Shown here: positions 56,071-64,000 of the stretch, piece after piece | How the letters are laid out: every line of letters begins with the position of its first letter | Position numbering within the stretch: the stretch's first letter is position 1 | Source: Nitratidesulfovibrio sp. | GTDB taxonomy: Bacteria > Desulfobacterota > Desulfovibrionia > Desulfovibrionales > Desulfovibrionaceae | Length of the DNA: 64,000 nt | NCBI RefSeq assembly: GCF_040373385.1 | Contig: NZ_JBDXXH010000012.1 | Coordinates: forward strand, 27,392 to 91,391 | Reading direction: 5' to 3' | Made by a program: the position numbers and the translations under genes | Notes under the pieces: generated by a model | What the model was told of the DNA's origin: nothing | What the model saw: the letters and a program-made list of their open reading frames with translations, nothing else | Database searches by the model: none

Positions 56071-56447
56071 GCGGTCTCCATGCGTGGTTCCGGGGGGGGG
56101 GGCCGAGTCGTGGACCTGGCCGCCGGAAGCGCGTGCTTCGTCGGGTTTGGCGTGGCGGGCGACCGGGGTGTACCTGCGGGTGCAGACAACGGGCCGTGCC
56201 GCTTCCGGATTTTCTAGACCATCTTTCCGACGGATGGAAGGGGGCGGCAGGCCGTACCGCGTCTCCGGCCCTGCCCGGATATGTCACCCACGGGCACCCA
56301 CGGTCACCCACGGTCACCCAGTCGGCCTGCATGGCCGCCGGGCGGTGTCGCTCGGCTCCTGCGCGGCAGAGTGCCCGCACGAATGTTCAAGACCCAGCAT
56401 ACGCATCCCACGCAGCATGGGCCCGCCAGCGGGCCACGGAAACACAT
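56071..56447. other. Intergenic region upstream of uvrB, with 10-bp tandem repeats
   Basis: 377 bp between divergent genes. It holds short tandem repeats (listed separately) and presumably both promoters. No SOS box (CTG-N10-CAG type) was recognised by eye. The uvrB start has only a weak ribosome site (CACGGAAAC). Confidence 0.35.
56285..56320. repeat. Tandem CACCCACGG(G/T) repeats
   Basis: Three 10-bp units CACCCACGGG, CACCCACGGT, CACCCACGGT plus a partial CACCCA, directly upstream of uvrB. A simple-sequence tract of unknown role. Confidence 0.8.
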
Positions 56448-58475
<2,028 letters not shown>

Positions 58476-58602
58476 GGCTGCCGGGGCTATGCTTTCCGGC
58501 CAGCCAGATGCAGGGCAGCCGGGGCTGGCGTGCCGCAAGACGCACGGCACCTTGTCCACATCGGCATGCTGCGTGGCGTATGGCCGCGTTCATGGGGTCG
58601 AC

Positions 58603-58644
58603 GGCGGGTTCAACGGCGGGTTCGACGGTGGGTTAGTTGGCGGG
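58603..58644. repeat. 12-bp tandem repeats upstream of the potassium channel gene
   Basis: GGCGGGTTCAAC, GGCGGGTTCGAC, GGTGGGTTAGTT and a partial GGCGGG follow each other in the 255-bp gap between uvrB and the channel gene. Imperfect minisatellite, no other function visible. Confidence 0.75.
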
Positions 58645-58730
58645 ACAATGGCGGGCGAGGGTGCGCGATGGTGCGCCTTGCGCATGACCAGCCCACTCCG
58701 GGCCACAACGGTCACACAGGAAAACGGCGC

Positions 58731-59767
58731 ATGCGGCAACACCCGCTGATCACCACGTACCATCGGCTGCGTACCCGTCTTGGCGCGTGGGGGCCACTGG
58801 TCATCAGCCAGTGCACCATGCTGCTGGTGTTCGCCTCGGCAACCTGGGCCTACTCGCACATCGAGGGCTGGTCCCTGTGGGACAGCTTCTACATGGTGGT
58901 CATCACCCTTTCCACCGTGGGCTTCCAGGAGGTGCACCCCCTGTCCAACACGGGCCGGGTGCTGACCACGGTGCTGATTCTGACGGGTGTCGGCAACTTC
59001 GCCTTCATCCTCGGCGCGTTCTCGCAACTGCTGGTGGATGGCAAGCTTTACAAAGTGCTCGGGAGGCGCAGGGTGCTGAAGACCATATCGTCGCTACGCG
59101 GCCACTGCATCGTCTGCGGCTACGGCCGCATCGGCTCCGTGGTGGCCCGCGAACTGATGCAGGAAGGCGTGCCCATCGTGGTGGTGGAAAACGACCCCGT
59201 GGCCGTGGAACGGCTGGAAAACGACGGCATCGTGCACCTTGCGGGCGACGCCACCAGCGACGATGTGCTGAACGCCTGCAACATCGGGCATGCCCGGGCG
59301 CTGGTGGCCGCGCTGTCGCTGGATTCCGCCAACGTCTACGTGGTGCTCAGCGCGCGCCAGATGAACCCGGACATGGCCATCATCGCCCGCGCGGGCGATG
59401 CCTCGCACATCGGCAAGTTGCAACTGGCCGGGGCGGACAGGGTATTCCTGCCGCATCACCTTGGCGGGCTGCGCATGGCCCAGTCCATCTTGCGGCCCAC
59501 GGTGACCACGTTCATGGAACTGGCCCACTCCAAGACCGACCTGAACATCCAGATGGAAGAACTGACCGTGGGCGATGCCTCCGAGCTGGCGGGCAAGACG
59601 CTGATGGCGTCGGGCATCCGGCAGCGCTTCAACCTCATCGTCATCGGGGTCAAGAAGCCCGACGGGCGCATGCTGTTCAACCCGGAATCCACGTATGAAC
59701 TGAACCCCGGCGACACCCTGGTCACCGTGGGCAGGCCGGAGAACTTCCGGCAGTTGCAGGATATCCT

Positions 59768-59771
<4 letters not shown>
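58731..59771 (+). CDS. Potassium channel with TrkA-N (RCK) domains and a variant selectivity filter
   Basis: 346 aa. Two membrane helices flank a pore loop with filter TVGFQ at 62-66, where most channels have TVGYG. RCK-N follows: the Rossmann motif GHCIVCGYGRIGSVVARELM, VVVENDP and LAGDATSDDVL. RCK-C (about 255-346) is TrkA-C-like. This architecture gates K+ flux by nucleotide or ion binding. ATG 58731 follows AGGAAAA. Its stop overlaps the GTG of the next gene (GTGA). Confidence 0.88.
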
Positions 59772-63009
<3,238 letters not shown>

Positions 63010-63092
63010 TTTCCGCCATTTCCGATCAGACGCCGCGCCCACCCGGCCGCATCCGGTTACGGCGGCGCGTGCATAACGCATAAGGAGCGAGC

Positions 63093-63872
63093 ATGAGCAC
63101 TTCGATCATCGTCACGGGCGCGGGTGGCCGCATGGGTTCCACCATCTGCCGCATGGCGCAGGAAGATCCGGCCCTTACGCTGGCCGCCGTCGTCGAACGT
63201 CCCGAACGCCTGGCCTCGCTCGACGTGTGGAAATGCCCTGCAGGCAGCGACGCGGATGCGGTGTTCGCGCAGGTACCCGGCGGCGTGGTGGTGGACTTCA
63301 CCTCGCCCGAGGCCAGCCTGGCCAACGCCCGCGCCGCCGCCAGGGCTGGCGTATCCCACGTCATCGGCACCACGGGCCTGACCGCCGAGCAGAAGTCGGA
63401 ACTGGCCGAACTGGCCAAAACCGCGCGCATCTTCTGGGCGCCCAACATGAGCATCGGCGTCAACGTGCTGCTCAAGATCCTGCCGCAACTGGTGCAGCAA
63501 CTGGGCGAGCAGTACGACCTGGAGATGGTGGAACTGCACCACAACCGCAAGAAGGATTCGCCCAGCGGCACCGCCCTGCGCCTTGCCGAATGCCTGGCCG
63601 AGGCGCGCGGCTGGAACCTGCCGGACGTGGCCAACTACCACCGCGAAGGCATCATCGGTGAACGGCCCAAGGACGAAATCGGCATCCAGACCATTCGCGG
63701 GGGCGACGTTGTGGGCGTGCACACCATCTACGCCATGGGCCCCGGCGAACGCATCGAAATCACCCACCAGGCCCACTCGCGCGAAAACTTCGCGCAGGGC
63801 GCCCTGCGCGCCGCCAAGTGGCTGCCGCAGCAGCAGCCCGGCACGCTCTATTCCATGCTGGACATGCTGTAG
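63093..63872 (+). CDS. dapB: 4-hydroxy-tetrahydrodipicolinate reductase
   Basis: 259 aa enzyme of lysine and meso-diaminopimelate synthesis using NAD(P)H. Motifs: IVTGAGGRMGSTI (nucleotide loop), VVVDFTSPEAS, GTTGLTAEQ, the hydride-site ELHHNRKKDSPSGTALRLAE and the tetramer-helix GERIEITHQAHSRENFAQGA. AAGGAG precedes ATG 63093. An inverted-repeat element follows 17 bases after the stop. Confidence 0.97.
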   Translation: MSTSIIVTGAGGRMGSTICRMAQEDPALTLAAVVERPERLASLDVWKCPAGSDADAVFAQVPGGVVVDFTSPEASLANARAAARAGVSHVIGTTGLTAEQKSELAELAKTARIFWAPNMSIGVNVLLKILPQLVQQLGEQYDLEMVELHHNRKKDSPSGTALRLAECLAEARGWNLPDVANYHREGIIGERPKDEIGIQTIRGGDVVGVHTIYAMGPGERIEITHQAHSRENFAQGALRAAKWLPQQQPGTLYSMLDML

Positions 63873-63889
63873 GCAGATAAAAAGAGTAA

Positions 63890-63990
63890 CCGGGGGAGGA
63901 GGGAAACTTTTGCGCGCTGCGGTCCTCATCCGTAAGACTCGCGCGTTGCGCTCGCCTAACGGCTGAGGCAAAGTTTCCCTCCTCCCCCGG
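63890..63990. repeat. Inverted-repeat element after dapB (different family from A and B)
   Basis: 101 bp with perfect 21-bp terminal inverted repeats (63890-63910 and 63970-63990; the left one begins CCGGGGGAGGAGGGAAAC). Inside, CCTCA-T-CCGT can pair with ACGG-C-TGAGG, so the whole folds as a nested stem. It may end dapB transcription. Purine- and pyrimidine-rich arms of this kind at gene ends look like a dispersed family; other copies would lie outside this window. Confidence 0.8.
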
Positions 63991-64000
63991 ACCCCCACCA

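Overview
The window is a GC-rich stretch of bacterial chromosome. I read it as a sulfate-reducing deltaproteobacterium of the Desulfovibrio/Nitratidesulfovibrio group. The basis is the small assimilatory-type sulfite reductase typical of that group, the short cobalamin methionine synthase, the high-GC codon use, and a housekeeping gene order (rho, CarD, pth, rplY, prs, tRNA-Gln, ispE, hslV, cysS, rpoH, metH, radA, che, sir, clpSA-aat, uvrB, ligA, dapB) that I recall from Nitratidesulfovibrio vulgaris. The species call is inference; no search was run. No prophage, insertion sequence with a transposase, or CRISPR array was seen.

Layout. 1-3.3 kb: the end of a diguanylate cyclase and a Tat-exported multicopper oxidase. 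3.6-15.1 kb: an accessory locus on the + strand made of a PrpR-type sigma-54 activator, a four-domain rhodanese protein, a complete five-component peptide/opine-type ABC importer, a small membrane protein and an enolase-superfamily sugar-acid dehydratase. A palindromic candidate activator site and a good -24/-12 promoter lie between activator and rhodanese. 15.3-31.6 kb: a long minus-strand housekeeping block from rpoH down to rho. 31.8-38.7 kb: + strand metH, a TlpA-like thioredoxin, an ArgA-type acetyltransferase, hpt, a zinc-ribbon membrane protein and radA. 39.1-48.4 kb: a chemotaxis cluster (H-NOX-fused receptor, soluble receptor-like coiled coil, CheY, CheA, CheR, CheB). 48.5-51.3 kb: sulfite reductase, a DUF190/CrcB pair on the minus strand, and a CYTH protein. 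51.5-55.4 kb: the N-degron operon clpS-clpA-aat. 55.5-63.9 kb: a hypothetical protein, uvrB, a TrkA-N potassium channel, a glycosyltransferase, ligA and dapB.

How genes work together. The sigma-54 locus looks like an inducible uptake and catabolic unit whose substrate is not obvious: importer plus sugar-acid dehydratase suggests an acidic sugar or opine-like compound, and the rhodanese suggests sulfur. The che cluster is a full excitation/adaptation set with a haem-based receptor. ClpS, ClpA and Aat form the recognition, unfolding and tagging arms of one degradation pathway.

Most unusual points: two copies (147 and 202 bp) of a nested inverted-repeat element that each supply the TAG stop of the adjacent gene; a third, different inverted-repeat element after dapB; a patch of about 54% GC inside ligA over the catalytic lysine; a MshEN-like double motif inside CheA; and long low-complexity N-terminal extensions on RpoH and ClpS.
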